A DNA stretch of 41,210 bases from Bradyrhizobium sp. (GTDB lineage Bacteria > Pseudomonadota > Alphaproteobacteria > Rhizobiales > Xanthobacteraceae), in contig NZ_JAURXB010000198.1 in assembly GCF_030654605.1 (NCBI RefSeq), positions 1 through 41,210 on the forward strand, given 5' to 3'. Below the pieces are notes generated by a model, which did no database searches, had not been told where the DNA came from, and saw only the letters and a list, made by a program, of their open reading frames with translations. The translations under genes were made by a program, and so were the position numbers. Numbering within the stretch: position 1 is the stretch's first letter; each line of letters opens with the position of its first letter. Shown here piece by piece: positions 1 through 10,802 of the stretch.

Positions 1-59
1 GAATCCTGTCCGCCGGAAAACAGCACCAGCGCGGTTTCGGTTTGGAGTTGGTCGCTCAT
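1..59 (-). CDS. queC: 7-cyano-7-deazaguanine synthase QueC, N-terminal fragment
   Basis: Only the first 19 codons lie in the window; the gene runs off the left edge. The reading begins MSDQLQTETA and reaches LVLFSGGQDS, the PP-loop ATP-binding signature of QueC. QueC makes preQ0 from 7-carboxy-7-deazaguanine, ATP and ammonia in the cytosolic queuosine pathway. The SGGxDS loop directly after a short lead is where QueC carries it, but other PP-loop amidating enzymes share the motif, so the call rests on a short stretch. The gene is divergent from mazG with about 130 bp between the starts, and I see no clear promoter there. Confidence 0.75.
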   Translation of the reverse strand, partial: MSDQLQTETALVLFSGGQD

Positions 60-190
60 GGCGTGCCCATAGCACTCATCGACCTCAGGGCCAATCGGTG
101 GAAACATCCGCCTGCCCGGCTCGTTTCGCTGGGACGGCGGCTCCCGTTGCGGCATAAGGCCTGATGTTCTCTCCGGCCTTTGGGTGCGTC

Positions 191-1006
191 ATGACCCCTT
201 CCCGCGATATTTCACGCCTGCTCGAAATCATGGCGGCACTGCGCACGCCCGGCAGCGGCTGTCCGTGGGATCTCGAACAGAATTTCGCGACGATCGCGCC
301 TTACACCATCGAGGAAGCCTATGAAGTCGCCGACGCCATCGCGCGCGGCGATCTCGACGACCTCAAGGACGAACTCGGCGATCTCCTGCTGCAGGTGGTG
401 TATCACGCCCGCATGGCCGAGGAGCAGGACGCGTTCGCGTTCGGCGACGTGGTCGAGGCGGTCACGCGCAAGATGATCCGGCGGCATCCGCATGTATTCG
501 CCGACGAGAACGGCCGGTTGACGCCGGTCGGCGTCACCAGCGCATGGGAGCGCATCAAGGCCGAGGAGCGCGCCGAGCGCGCCGCGCGGCGGCCACCTGA
601 GGAAATCTCGCACACATCGCTGCTGTCCGGCGTCAAGGCAGGACTGCCCGCGTTGTCGCGCGCCATGCAATTGCAGCGCAAGGCCTCCAGCGTCGGATTC
701 GACTGGAACGACCCCCGCGAAGTCCTGCGCAAGATCCGCGAGGAGGCCGACGAGATCGAGGCCGCACTGGATAATGGCGACGCCAGGGAGCTTGCCGAGG
801 AAACCGGCGACCTGCTGTTCGCGCTGGTCAATCTGGCGCGCCATGTCGGCGCCGATCCCGACCTGGCGCTGCGCAGCACCAACGCCAAGTTCGAACGCCG
901 GTTTGGCTATATCGAGAAAACGCTGGCGGCCCGGGGAAGTACGCTGGAGCAGGCATCTCTCGAGGAAATGGATGCGCTGTGGGACGAAGCGAAAGGCAAC
1001 GAATAG
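191..1006 (+). CDS. mazG: Nucleoside triphosphate pyrophosphohydrolase MazG
   Basis: This gene encodes 271 residues, the usual length of the two-domain MazG that hydrolyses (d)NTPs to NMP and pyrophosphate. Both halves carry the all-alpha NTP-PPase metal site. The N-terminal repeat has GCPWD followed by IEEAYE and DELGDLLLQVV; the C-terminal repeat has EEADEIEAAL and EETGDLLFALVNLARH. RRHPHVF, WERIKAEER and VGFDW are family hallmarks. I chose ATG 191 (MTPSRDI) because similarity to E. coli MazG starts just after it; an in-frame ATG at 164 with an AAGG upstream would add nine residues. It converges with hflX across a REP-type repeat pair. Hfq, HflX and MazG are also neighbours in other Rhizobiales, but here mazG is on the opposite strand. 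Confidence 0.95.
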   Translation: MTPSRDISRLLEIMAALRTPGSGCPWDLEQNFATIAPYTIEEAYEVADAIARGDLDDLKDELGDLLLQVVYHARMAEEQDAFAFGDVVEAVTRKMIRRHPHVFADENGRLTPVGVTSAWERIKAEERAERAARRPPEEISHTSLLSGVKAGLPALSRAMQLQRKASSVGFDWNDPREVLRKIREEADEIEAALDNGDARELAEETGDLLFALVNLARHVGADPDLALRSTNAKFERRFGYIEKTLAARGSTLEQASLEEMDALWDEAKGNE

Positions 1007-1019
1007 AACTATCAACACC

Positions 1020-1139
1020 GTCGTCCCGGCGAACGCCGGGACCCATACCGCGTGATCCATCGATGTGATGACGATGTTCGACGATCTATCGTAACGATGA
1101 ACGCCCGGGATTATGGGTCCCTGCGTTCGCAGGGACGAC
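1020..1139. repeat. Inverted pair of REP-type palindromes between mazG and hflX
   Basis: Two short palindromes lie head to head. The left unit (1020-1047) reads GTCGTCCCGGCG, a short loop, then CGCCGGGACCCATA. The right unit (1112-1139) reads TATGGGTCCCTGCG, then CGCAGGGACGAC. Each folds into a strong hairpin, and the outer GTCGTCCC and CCCATA ends make the units inverted copies of one another, like a BIME. They fill the gap between two convergent stop codons and could end transcription from both sides. Units of this type are dispersed in Bradyrhizobium genomes; that is from memory. Confidence 0.8.
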
Positions 1140-1141
1140 AA

Positions 1142-2515
1142 TTACGAATGCGGTACGGCGTCGAAGCGATTGACGACGATGTCGCGCTTGGTTTCATCGA
1201 CGCGCACGGTCATGTCGAAGCGGCCGTCGTGAAGCTGCTTGTTGAGCACTTCGGAATTGCGATGCAGCCAGCTGATGCCGGCGCCGTCGGAGGCGTCGAT
1301 CGACAGGTCCAGCGTCATCCGGGTCGCCGCCAGCCGATGCTCGATCGCCGTCAATAGCGCCTCGACCCCCTCACCGGTCTCGGCCGAAACCAGGAAGCAC
1401 GGGCGTTCCGGCGGACGGCGGGCGGCGATGTTCTGCAGATTTTCACGCATCTCGGGATCGAAGCGATCGATCTTGTTCCAGACCTCGAGAATGCGGCCGG
1501 CGTCGGGATCGATGCCGAGCTGCCGCAGCACGGTATCGACGTCGCGCTGCTGCGCTTCGGCGTCCTCATGCGAGATGTCGCGGACGTGGAGAATGACGTC
1601 GGCTTCCAGCACTTCCTCCAGCGTTGCGCGGAACGCCGCCACCAATTGCGTCGGCAAATTGGAGATGAAGCCGACGGTATCCGACAGCATCGCCTTGCCG
1701 CCATGCGGCAGATGGAGCGCGCGCAAGGTCGGATCCAGCGTCGCGAACAGCATGTCGGCCGCCTGCACCTCGGCGCGGGTCAGGCGGTTGAACAGCGTCG
1801 ACTTTCCGGCGTTGGTGTAGCCGACCAGCGCCACGACGCGATACGGCACCCGCTTGCGTCCCTCGCGATGCAGCCGCCGCGTCGCCTGAACTTTACTGAT
1901 TTCGTTTTCCAGCCGCGCGATGCGATCGCCGATCAGCCGGCGGTCGGCCTCGATCTGCGTTTCGCCGGGTCCCCCCATGAACCCGAAACCGCCGCGCTGC
2001 CGCTCCAGATGGGTCCATGACCGCACCAGCCGGCTGCGCTGATAATTCAAATGCGCCAGCTCGACCTGAAGCGAACCTTCCCTGGTCTTGGCGCGCCGGC
2101 CGAAGATTTCGAGGATCAGTCCGGTGCGGTCGAGCACCTTGGTGTTCCAGGCCTTCTCGAGGTTGCGCTGCTGGATCGGCGACAGCGCGCAGTCCATCAC
2201 CACGAGTTCGATGTCGTGCCCGGTGATCAGGCCGACGATCTCCTCGACCTTGCCCTTGCCGAGATAGGTGGCGGGCCGGACCTGGCTGATCGGCGCGATC
2301 AGCGCCTCCGCGATCACAAGATCAATGGCACGCGCCAAGCCGACGGCTTCCTCCAGCCGCGCCTCGGAATCACGCATGGCATGCGAATCCATTGGCGCGT
2401 CGGGGTCACCGCGACGCACACGCAGATAGGGGCCGATGACAACCACCCGCCCCGATTCTTTGCCCCCTGCCGACCGCGGACGGTCGGCGCCCCCCTCAGG
2501 ATTTCGGGGTTCCAA
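1142..2515 (-). CDS. hflX: Ribosome-associated GTPase HflX
   Basis: This is a 457-residue GTPase of the Obg-HflX superfamily, which binds the 50S subunit and rescues or splits stalled ribosomes. The N-terminal HflX domain carries the glycine-rich TYLGKGKVEEI segment and LDRTGLILEIF, followed by the coiled-coil linker with GGFGFMGGPGETQIE. The G domain shows GYTNAGKST (G1), DTVGFISNLP (G3) and NKID (G4). The reading frame opens at a TTG at 2513-2515, 11 nt after the hfq stop; there is no ATG before VVVIGPYL, so TTG is the most likely start but uncertain. The tight spacing says it is cotranscribed with hfq. Confidence 0.95.
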   Translation of the reverse strand: MEPRNPEGGADRPRSAGGKESGRVVVIGPYLRVRRGDPDAPMDSHAMRDSEARLEEAVGLARAIDLVIAEALIAPISQVRPATYLGKGKVEEIVGLITGHDIELVVMDCALSPIQQRNLEKAWNTKVLDRTGLILEIFGRRAKTREGSLQVELAHLNYQRSRLVRSWTHLERQRGGFGFMGGPGETQIEADRRLIGDRIARLENEISKVQATRRLHREGRKRVPYRVVALVGYTNAGKSTLFNRLTRAEVQAADMLFATLDPTLRALHLPHGGKAMLSDTVGFISNLPTQLVAAFRATLEEVLEADVILHVRDISHEDAEAQQRDVDTVLRQLGIDPDAGRILEVWNKIDRFDPEMRENLQNIAARRPPERPCFLVSAETGEGVEALLTAIEHRLAATRMTLDLSIDASDGAGISWLHRNSEVLNKQLHDGRFDMTVRVDETKRDIVVNRFDAVPHS

Positions 2516-2526
2516 TCAGATCACTC

Positions 2527-2775
2527 TCAAGCCGGCGCGTCCTCGCCGCCTTCGAACAGCTGGATCGGAGCGCCCGGCATGATGGTCGAGATCGCGTGCT
2601 TGTAGACGAGCTGCGAATGACCGTCGCGACGGAGCAGCAGGCAGAAATTGTCGAACCAGGTGACAATCCCCTGCAGCTTCACCCCATTGACCAGAAAGAT
2701 CGTCAGTGGCGTCTTGGTCTTACGAACGTGATTAAGGAAGGTGTCTTGTAGGTTTTGTGCGCGGTCTGCCGCCAT
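2527..2775 (-). CDS. hfq: RNA chaperone Hfq
   Basis: Hfq is a hexameric Sm-like protein that anneals small RNAs to mRNAs. The 82-residue product has the Sm1 motif ([16 protein letters not shown], then [11 protein letters not shown]) and the Sm2 motif YKHAIST, preceded by the N-terminal helix with LQDTFLN. The short acidic tail (FEGGEDAPA) is typical of alphaproteobacterial Hfq, which lacks the long disordered tail of the E. coli protein. It lies 254 bp downstream of ntrX on the same strand and directly ahead of hflX. The gap is long enough to hold its own promoter, and the A-rich stretch before the start (CAATAAAAAGAAG) may be an unstructured leader. No confident promoter was found. Confidence 0.98.
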   Translation of the reverse strand: MAADRAQNLQDTFLNHVRKTKTPLTIFLVNGVKLQGIVTWFDNFCLLLRRDGHSQLVYKHAISTIMPGAPIQLFEGGEDAPA

Positions 2776-3029
2776 TGTTTTTGTCCCGCAGTCTTGTTTG
2801 CTTCTTTTTATTGAACCGATGGCTGCTCTCTAGCGGAGCGGTTCCCCGGTTGCCGGCTTCCCCTGAGATCCCCCTCCGAGGGCGCGGCGGTATGATTAGA
2901 AGGCAGGCGCGCTTTTTAGGCAAGCCAGTTCGCGCCTCAGTCGCACAGAACACTGGTGCAATTCTCCGTAAAAGCACGGAAAGAGATGAATTTTCTCAAG
3001 CAAATGCATGGAATGAACGCTGAGGTTAC

Positions 3030-4400
3030 CTAGCCGACGCCGAGCGCCTTGAGCTTGCGATGCAGCGCCGAGCGCTCCATGCCGACGAATTCCGCGGTAC
3101 GCGAGATATTTCCGGAAAAGCGACTGATCTGTGCGATCAAATAGTCGCGCTCGAATACCTCCCGCGCCTCGCGCAGCGGCAGGCCCATGATGTGTTCGCC
3201 ATTGTTGCTGGTCGGCATCGCCGGCACCATCGAGCCGACGTCCTGCGGCAACATATCGGCGGTGATGATCACCTCCGGACCGCCGCTCGCCAGAATCATC
3301 ACGCGTTCGACGTTGTTGCGAAGCTGGCGGACGTTGCCGGGCCAGACGTGCGACTGCAATACCGCCATCGCATCCTGGCCGATCTGGCGCTTGGGCAGCC
3401 CGGTCGCGACCGAGATCTGATCCATGAAATAGTCGATCAGCTCGGGGATGTCCTCGCGCCTTTCCGACAGCGGCGGCACCCGGATCGGCACCACCGACAA
3501 GCGGTGATAGAGATCCTCGCGGAACCGGCCTTCGGCGATCTCTTCTTCCAGGTTACGCGCGGTCGATGAAATGATGCGGACGTCGACATGGACCTTGGTG
3601 GTGCCGCCCGCTCGCTGGAAGGTCTGGTCGACCAGAACGCGCAGGATCTTGTTCTGGGTCTCCCGCGGCATGTCGCCGATCTCGTCGATGAACAAGGTGC
3701 CGCCATGGGCCTCCTCCAGCGCCCCCGCCTTGCGCTGCTGCTCGCCGTTGGACTGTTCGATGCCGAACAGCTCGACTTCCATGCGCTCCGGCGTGATCGC
3801 CGCGGCGTTGATGACGACGAACGGTCCCTCGGTACGGGCCGATGCGTTGTGCAGGGTGCGGGCCGCCAGTTCCTTGCCGGCGCCGGACGGGCCGACGATC
3901 AGGATGCGGCTGTTGGCCTTGGCGGCCCGCTCGATGGTCTGGCGCAGCTGGTTCATGCAGGCCGAGCGACCGGTCAGCACGCTGGCGGCCGGCGCCAGTT
4001 GCTTGAGTTCCTTCACCTCGCGCTTCAGCCGCGAGGTCTCGAGCGCCCGGGTCGCCACCAGGATCAGCCGGTCCGACTTGAAGGGCTTTTCGATGAAGTC
4101 GTAGGCGCCCCGCTTGATGGCGGCGACCGCGGTCTCGATATTGCCGTGCCCCGAGATCATCACGACAGGCACGTCGGCGTGGTCCTTCTTGATCTGCTCC
4201 AGCAGTTGCAGGCCGTCGAGCTTGCTGCCCTGCAACCAGATGTCGAGAAACACCAGATTCGGCCGCCGGTTGGCGATTTCCGCCAGCGCCGAATCGCTGT
4301 CGCGCGCGGTCCGGGTTGTGAATCCCTCATCATCGAGAATGCCGGCAACCAGATCCCGAATATCTGCTTCGTCATCGACAATCAGAATGTCATTTGCCAT
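3030..4400 (-). CDS. ntrX: Nitrogen/redox response regulator NtrX
   Basis: This 456-residue NtrC-family regulator is the partner of NtrY. The receiver domain has the acidic pair at residues 9-10, the phosphoacceptor D53 (FLDIWL) and K105 (EKPF). The AAA+ domain has a Walker A variant GPSGAGKE (about 170-177), Walker B GGTLFIDEIGDMP and VWPGNVRQL. A Fis-type helix-turn-helix ends the protein (GMERSALHRKLKAL). The segment after VELFG reads IEQSNGEQQ where NtrC has HERGAFTGA, so the sigma-54 contact loop is missing. As reported for other alphaproteobacterial NtrX proteins, it probably acts at sigma-70 promoters by binding DNA. It follows ntrY by 18 bp and is surely cotranscribed. Confidence 0.95.
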   Translation of the reverse strand: MANDILIVDDEADIRDLVAGILDDEGFTTRTARDSDSALAEIANRRPNLVFLDIWLQGSKLDGLQLLEQIKKDHADVPVVMISGHGNIETAVAAIKRGAYDFIEKPFKSDRLILVATRALETSRLKREVKELKQLAPAASVLTGRSACMNQLRQTIERAAKANSRILIVGPSGAGKELAARTLHNASARTEGPFVVINAAAITPERMEVELFGIEQSNGEQQRKAGALEEAHGGTLFIDEIGDMPRETQNKILRVLVDQTFQRAGGTTKVHVDVRIISSTARNLEEEIAEGRFREDLYHRLSVVPIRVPPLSERREDIPELIDYFMDQISVATGLPKRQIGQDAMAVLQSHVWPGNVRQLRNNVERVMILASGGPEVIITADMLPQDVGSMVPAMPTSNNGEHIMGLPLREAREVFERDYLIAQISRFSGNISRTAEFVGMERSALHRKLKALGVG

Positions 4401-4418
4401 GGGTCGCGCCCTGTCTTG

Positions 4419-6746
4419 TCAGTTGCCGGTTGCGGCTTCGATTTTTGTTTCATTGTTAGTCGTGTCAGCGGGCTCAATGGTTTCAGGCGCCGGCTGCCTT
4501 GTTTCTGCCGCCGGCTCCTTGATCTCCGGCTTCGCTGCGTGGCCCGAGATGGCAAACCGCAGCCGCATCCAGGCGCCGCGCTGCCCCGGCCGGATGTCCG
4601 CGGCATCGTGCAGCTCGATCTTGCCGCCGTGGTCTTCCAGAACCCGGCCAACGATGGCCAGACCCAGGCCGGTGCCCTTCGACCTCGTGGTCACATAGGG
4701 TTCGAGCAACCGCGCCCGCGCCACCTTGGGCAGGCCGATCCCGTTGTCGATGACATCGATCACGATGTCATCTCCTTCGATGGCGGCAACGACCTCGATC
4801 CGGCCCTTGCCCAGCTCCTCCGCCGGGACGGCTTCGATGGCCTCGGTCGCATTCTTGATGATGTTGGTCAGCGCCTGCGAAATCAGCCGCCGGTCGAACT
4901 GCGCCCGCATCGGGTCGTCCTTGATCTCGGCTTCGAAGTCGATGTCGGGATTGCCGACCCGCATCAGGAACACCGCCTGCCGGACGGTGTCGGCGACGTC
5001 CTCGCCCTCCATGACGGGTTTCGGCATTCGCGCGAAGCGTGAGAATTCATCGACCATCCGCCTGATATCGTCGACCTGCCGCACGATGGTATCGGTGCAC
5101 TGCTCGAAGATCGCCTTGTCCTCGGTGATGACCTTGCCGAATTTGCGGCGGATGCGCTCGGCCGAAAGCTGGATCGGCGTCAGCGGGTTCTTGATTTCGT
5201 GCGCGATGCGCCGGGCGACGTCGCCCCACGCCGAGGTCCGCTGCGCCGAAACCAGCTCGGTGATGTCGTCGAGCGTGATGATATAGCTGTCGCGCGACTG
5301 GCTGGTCTGTTCGGCGCTGACCCGCACCGACAGATTGCGCTCGTGGCCGTCGCGGAGAAGGGTGATCTGGCCCTGCACCAGCCGCTGGGTGCCCTCGCGC
5401 GCGGTCTTCATCATGTCATCGAGTTCGGGCAGCACGTCCGACAGCGGATGGTCCAGCGTCTCGGATTCCGCGTGGCCGATCAGTTTTTCGGCGGAACGGT
5501 TGAGAATACCGACATTGCCGGCGGCATCGACCCCGATGATGCCGGCGCTCGCCGACGACAATACCGCCTCGATGAACCGGCGCCGGCTGTCGATCAGCTC
5601 GCTGGCGCCGACCAGTTCGTCGCGCTGCGTGCGCAGCTCCTGCGTCATCTTGTTGAAGGTTTCGCCGAGCTGGGCGAGATCGCCCTCGGACTTGTGAACC
5701 GGCACCTGAACATTCAGGTCGCCGGTCGAGACGATATTGGCGGCGCCCATCAGCCGCCGGATCGGCGCCACCAGCCAATTGGCGAAATTCAGCCCGATCA
5801 GAACCGAAGCCATCAGGATGGTCAGCGCGATCACCGCGAACATCAGCGCGAGCGCCACCTGGAAGCCGAGCTTGCGCGACTCCATCTGGGCGTATTCGGC
5901 GACACTGGCCTGGGTCTGTCTTAGCTGCGCGACCACGCGCGGATCGAGCAGGCGGGCGACATAGAGGAAAGTGTCGTTGAACGCGCGCAGCCGGATCACG
6001 GCGGCAACGTAATTCGCCTCGATGAACACGGCGATCTGCGGTTCGGTTTCATCGACGCCGCTGAGGAATTCCGGGGCCGGCGTCGTGAAGGCCTGCGCGA
6101 TACCGGTTTGCGCGGTCTCCAGGACATTGGGGACATTGTCGATCACCATGGCGCCCGGCAGGTTGCGCGCGGCGGCACTTGCGGTCAGCAGCCGGCGAAA
6201 GGTGCCACGGTCCTGGTCGAACAGCGGCCGCGCATTGGCGATGTCGTTGGCCATGCCCAGGATGTCGCCGCGAATGACCTGCGCATGCTCGTGCAGATAG
6301 GCGTTGGCCACGATCAGCGAGTTCTGGATCACCTCGCGCGTCGGACCTGAAAACAGCCGGTCGAGGCCGCGATCGATGGTGATATTGGCGACGATCGCCA
6401 CCAGCACCGCCGGCAACACCGCAATGACGGAGAACAGGCTGACGATCTGGACGTGCAGTCGCGCCGCTGCCCGGCCACGGCGCCGGGCCTGAACCACCTG
6501 CCAGACCTCGCGGACGATGATGCCGACCAGGAGCAGGATGGTCGCCGCATTGATCAGCAGGAACGAATAGACCACCTCCCGCGTCGCATCGACCGGCGTC
6601 AGGCCCATCAGGACGACGAAAGTGAGGAAGGCCGACAATAGCGCAATAACGACGGCGAACGGCGCCAGCCACCTCCGCAGGGTTGATCCCCTGGATTCAG
6701 CAAACGTCGGATCGAACGATGAGGTCGAGGTGTCTGCGCTGGTCAT
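4419..6746 (-). CDS. ntrY: Membrane sensor histidine kinase NtrY
   Basis: This 775-residue sensor kinase phosphorylates NtrX. Three membrane segments are visible near residues 27-50, 60-80 and 100-120, then a periplasmic region to about 295 and a fourth segment near 297-320. A HAMP linker follows (about 320-375), then a PAS domain (about 385-500) and the kinase core. The H box is [14 protein letters not shown] with the phosphoacceptor at H516; the N box is NIIKNATEAIE, and the G boxes are DNGIGLP and GTGLGLAIV. The last 50 residues form a low-complexity tail rich in E, P, T and A. It lies 152 bp downstream of ntrC, which allows a separate promoter. NtrY is linked to nitrogen, nitrate and oxygen sensing in related bacteria. 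Confidence 0.95.
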   Translation of the reverse strand: MTSADTSTSSFDPTFAESRGSTLRRWLAPFAVVIALLSAFLTFVVLMGLTPVDATREVVYSFLLINAATILLLVGIIVREVWQVVQARRRGRAAARLHVQIVSLFSVIAVLPAVLVAIVANITIDRGLDRLFSGPTREVIQNSLIVANAYLHEHAQVIRGDILGMANDIANARPLFDQDRGTFRRLLTASAAARNLPGAMVIDNVPNVLETAQTGIAQAFTTPAPEFLSGVDETEPQIAVFIEANYVAAVIRLRAFNDTFLYVARLLDPRVVAQLRQTQASVAEYAQMESRKLGFQVALALMFAVIALTILMASVLIGLNFANWLVAPIRRLMGAANIVSTGDLNVQVPVHKSEGDLAQLGETFNKMTQELRTQRDELVGASELIDSRRRFIEAVLSSASAGIIGVDAAGNVGILNRSAEKLIGHAESETLDHPLSDVLPELDDMMKTAREGTQRLVQGQITLLRDGHERNLSVRVSAEQTSQSRDSYIITLDDITELVSAQRTSAWGDVARRIAHEIKNPLTPIQLSAERIRRKFGKVITEDKAIFEQCTDTIVRQVDDIRRMVDEFSRFARMPKPVMEGEDVADTVRQAVFLMRVGNPDIDFEAEIKDDPMRAQFDRRLISQALTNIIKNATEAIEAVPAEELGKGRIEVVAAIEGDDIVIDVIDNGIGLPKVARARLLEPYVTTRSKGTGLGLAIVGRVLEDHGGKIELHDAADIRPGQRGAWMRLRFAISGHAAKPEIKEPAAETRQPAPETIEPADTTNNETKIEAATGN

Positions 6747-6898
6747 TCCGGCAAGGTGTGAGCTGAAGGCCTAGGTCCGCCGGCAGCGGACTGATGCATT
6801 CATATCACAATGTTGCCGAATTGCGACAATTCCGCGGCGTGCCCTCGCAGCGAACTCCGCGGGCTCAATTTATGAACGTATTCCAGATCCCGCAGCCG

Positions 6899-8347
<1,449 letters not shown>

Positions 8348-8350
8348 TCC

Positions 8351-9523
8351 TCATCTGGAGTTCTGTGAGGCATGCGACGGCGTCCCCGGAACGCCGTCGC
8401 GGTTGCTTTCGAATTGTTTGGTCGGGTTGAACATCGGCAGCAGCACGCGGAACGTGGTCTTGCGCGGCTGGGATTCGCATTCGATGATACCGCCATGATC
8501 GCCGACGATCTTGGCCACCAGCGCAAGGCCGAGGCCGCTGCCGCTCGGCTTGGTGGTGACGAACGGATCGAACAGGTTCGGCAGCAGGTCGTCCGGCACG
8601 CCGGCGCCATTGTCCTTGACGCAGAATTCGAGCGGCAGCGACACCCGCGATTTCTTGCCGGGCACCGACAGCCGAACGCCGGGACGGAACGCGGTGGTGA
8701 GCTGGATCTCGGCATCGCTGCCGAGATCGACAACCGCCTCGGCGGCGTTCTTCACCAGATTGAGAAACACCTGGATCAGCTGGTCCTGGTTGGCCAGCAC
8801 CGGCGGCAGCGACGGGTCGTAGTCTTCGACGAAACGGATATTGCGGGCAAAGCCGGACTGGGCGAGCCGCTTGACGTGATCGAGCACGCTGTGAATGTTG
8901 ACCGGGCCGCGCGCCACCGGCCGGTCGTCGCCGAACACTTCCATGCGATCGACCAGCGTGACGATGCGGTCCGCCTCGTCGCAGATCAGCCGCGTCAGCA
9001 TGCGGTCTTCCGACGAGGCCGCCTGCTCCAGCAGCTGCGCCGCGCCACGAATGCCGGACAGCGGGTTCTTGATTTCGTGCGCCAGCATCGCGGCCAGCGC
9101 GATCACCGAACGCGCCGCACTTCGATGCGTCAATTGCCGGTCCATCTTGTCGGCGATGGTGCGTTCCTGCAGCATCACCACGATATGTCCGGGCCGCTCG
9201 GTGAGCGGCGCGACGTGCAAATCGACCTGACGATCGCCGCCGATCCGGGGCGTCCCGAGATCGACCTTGTATTCATTGACCGGCGAACCGCTCGAGCGCA
9301 CCTGGTCGATCAGCGCCAGCAACGGGCTGCCGAACGGCACCAGTTCCTTCAGCGACTGGCGCTGCAGAAACTGGGTCGAAATCTCGAAAAACGATTCCGC
9401 CGCCATATTGGCGTCGATGATCTTGCCGTCGGGCGCGATCAGCAGCACCGGATTCGGCAAGGCGTTGAGGATGGCCTCGCTTTCCGATGGCATCGTGCGG
9501 CGGTGGTCTGCGGCTAGACTCAT
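8351..9523 (-). CDS. ntrB: Nitrogen sensor histidine kinase/phosphatase NtrB (NR-II)
   Basis: NtrB is the soluble kinase and phosphatase for NtrC, controlled by PII proteins. The 390-residue product has an N-terminal PAS domain ([16 protein letters not shown] onward), the H box [12 protein letters not shown] with phosphoacceptor H149, the N box [13 protein letters not shown], and the G boxes DNGAGVP and GSGLGLALV. There are no membrane segments. I chose the ATG at 9521-9523 because it overlaps the dusB stop as ATGA, a usual mark of translational coupling. An in-frame ATG 15 nt upstream would add MECCC and overlap dusB further, which seems less likely. The operon is dusB-ntrB-ntrC, so it shares the regulation of the dusB promoter. 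Confidence 0.95.
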   Translation of the reverse strand: MSLAADHRRTMPSESEAILNALPNPVLLIAPDGKIIDANMAAESFFEISTQFLQRQSLKELVPFGSPLLALIDQVRSSGSPVNEYKVDLGTPRIGGDRQVDLHVAPLTERPGHIVVMLQERTIADKMDRQLTHRSAARSVIALAAMLAHEIKNPLSGIRGAAQLLEQAASSEDRMLTRLICDEADRIVTLVDRMEVFGDDRPVARGPVNIHSVLDHVKRLAQSGFARNIRFVEDYDPSLPPVLANQDQLIQVFLNLVKNAAEAVVDLGSDAEIQLTTAFRPGVRLSVPGKKSRVSLPLEFCVKDNGAGVPDDLLPNLFDPFVTTKPSGSGLGLALVAKIVGDHGGIIECESQPRKTTFRVLLPMFNPTKQFESNRDGVPGTPSHASQNSR

Positions 9524-10551
9524 GCAGCAGCACTCCATGCAAAGTCGTCGAATGCATCTTCAAGGGATCGGTGAACGCGGTTCGGATCGTCTGACGTCAA
9601 TATCTTCTGTCGCCAGGCCCTGAGCGTCGCCGCCGGCGCGCAGCTGTATTGAGAAGCGACTTCCAGCGCCCAGCCGAGATGCTTGCGGGCGTGGCGGAGC
9701 CCGATGCGCAGGCCGTAGAGGCTGCAGACTTCATCATAGAGCGCGCGGATATAGTCGAGCTGCTGCGCCAGATCAGGCGCGTCCTCCGGGATGCCCGATT
9801 CGAGCCGGCGTCCGATCTGGCCGGGCAGCCACGGCTGGCCCTGCGCGCCACGACCCATCATGATCGCGTCGGCGCCGGACATTTCGAGCGCCGTCACCGC
9901 CTTCTCGAACGAAGTGATATCGCCGTTGACCACCAGCGGAATGGCGATCGCATCCCGGACGGCGCGCACCGCGCCCCAATCGGCTTCGCCCTTGTAGAAC
10001 TGGCAGCGGGTGCGGCCATGCACCGAAATCATCTGTATGCCGGCGGCCTCGGCGCGGCGCGCCAGTTCCGGCGCGTTGAGGGAGCGATCGTCCCAGCCGA
10101 GCCGCATCTTCAACGTGACCGGCACTTTCACCGCCGCGATCGTGGCTTCGATCAGCGTCAGGGCGTGATCGAGATCGCGCATCAGCGCGGAACCGGACTG
10201 GCCGCCGGTAACGTGGCGGGCGGGACAGCCCATGTTGATATCGATGATGTCGGCGCCGGCGGACTCGGCGATCCGCGCCCCCTCCGCCATCCAGTGCGCC
10301 TGGCAGCCCGCGAGCTGCACGACATGCGGACCGATCCCGGTCGCCTCGCAGCGCAGCAGCGACATCGGGCGGCCGTTGACGAGATCATCGCTGGCGGTCA
10401 TCTCGGAGACGACGAGTCCCGCCCCTAGGGCCGCGGTCTGACGCCGAAACGGCGCGTCGGTGATTCCTGACATCGGCGCCAGCAGGGCCCGGTTGGCGAC
10501 CGCAATATCACCTATTTTCAATGGCTTAGGATTTGAGGATACCGCAGTCAC
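9520..10551 (-). CDS. dusB: tRNA-dihydrouridine synthase DusB (NifR3 family)
   Basis: This FMN-dependent enzyme reduces uridines in the tRNA D-loop. The 343-residue TIM-barrel protein starts with [13 protein letters not shown] (FMN site), has [20 protein letters not shown] with the catalytic cysteine, then [21 protein letters not shown] and VVNGDI, and ends with the Dus helical domain. No ATG precedes the conserved core; the frame opens with GTG at 10549-10551, which I take as the start. It is the first gene of the ntrBC operon, the arrangement known as nifR3-ntrB-ntrC in alphaproteobacteria. A dyad resembling an NtrC box lies about 55 nt upstream of this start. Confidence 0.96.
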   Translation of the reverse strand: MTAVSSNPKPLKIGDIAVANRALLAPMSGITDAPFRRQTAALGAGLVVSEMTASDDLVNGRPMSLLRCEATGIGPHVVQLAGCQAHWMAEGARIAESAGADIIDINMGCPARHVTGGQSGSALMRDLDHALTLIEATIAAVKVPVTLKMRLGWDDRSLNAPELARRAEAAGIQMISVHGRTRCQFYKGEADWGAVRAVRDAIAIPLVVNGDITSFEKAVTALEMSGADAIMMGRGAQGQPWLPGQIGRRLESGIPEDAPDLAQQLDYIRALYDEVCSLYGLRIGLRHARKHLGWALEVASQYSCAPAATLRAWRQKILTSDDPNRVHRSLEDAFDDFAWSAAA

Positions 10552-10605
10552 GGAGTTCTCGTTTTTCTGACTCGCGCAACATTGCGTCCGCCGGGAGCCA
10601 TTTTG

Positions 10606-10622
10606 CGCACAAATCTTGTGCA
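10606..10622 (-). promoter_or_regulatory. Candidate NtrC-binding dyad upstream of dusB-ntrBC
   Basis: The 17-bp sequence CGCACAAATCTTGTGCA is a near-perfect palindrome, perfect from 10607 to 10621. It fits the known NtrC half-site layout TGCAC-N7-GTGCA with one mismatch. It lies 55-71 nt upstream of the dusB GTG start in the 251-bp gap between dusB and ispDF. NtrC autoregulates its own operon in enteric bacteria and rhizobia, so a site here is expected. Its closeness to the start would suit repression of a promoter it overlaps. Binding is inferred, not shown. Confidence 0.55.
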
Positions 10623-10802
10623 GTCAAGTTCCATGCCTACACTTTAGACAATTCTATCAATTGCGCAAGTGCACTGCAGCAAAATATGCTTTTCCCACAG
10701 CTAACGGTAAACGGCCTGTTTTTACGCCCTCGGCATGATAGGGAGGGCGCCAACGGACCTCCGTTCCCTCCTTCAACCTCGAATCGTCAGTAATTAATCC
10801 AG

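Noticed and set aside
2880..2940. Possible RpoH-type promoter for hfq (CTTG then CCTTCTAAT on the minus strand)
   Set aside because: The -10 side matches the alphaproteobacterial heat-shock consensus poorly.
3588..5042. 484-codon plus-strand frame over ntrX and ntrY
   Set aside because: It is antisense to conserved kinase and regulator domains and has no recognisable motif.
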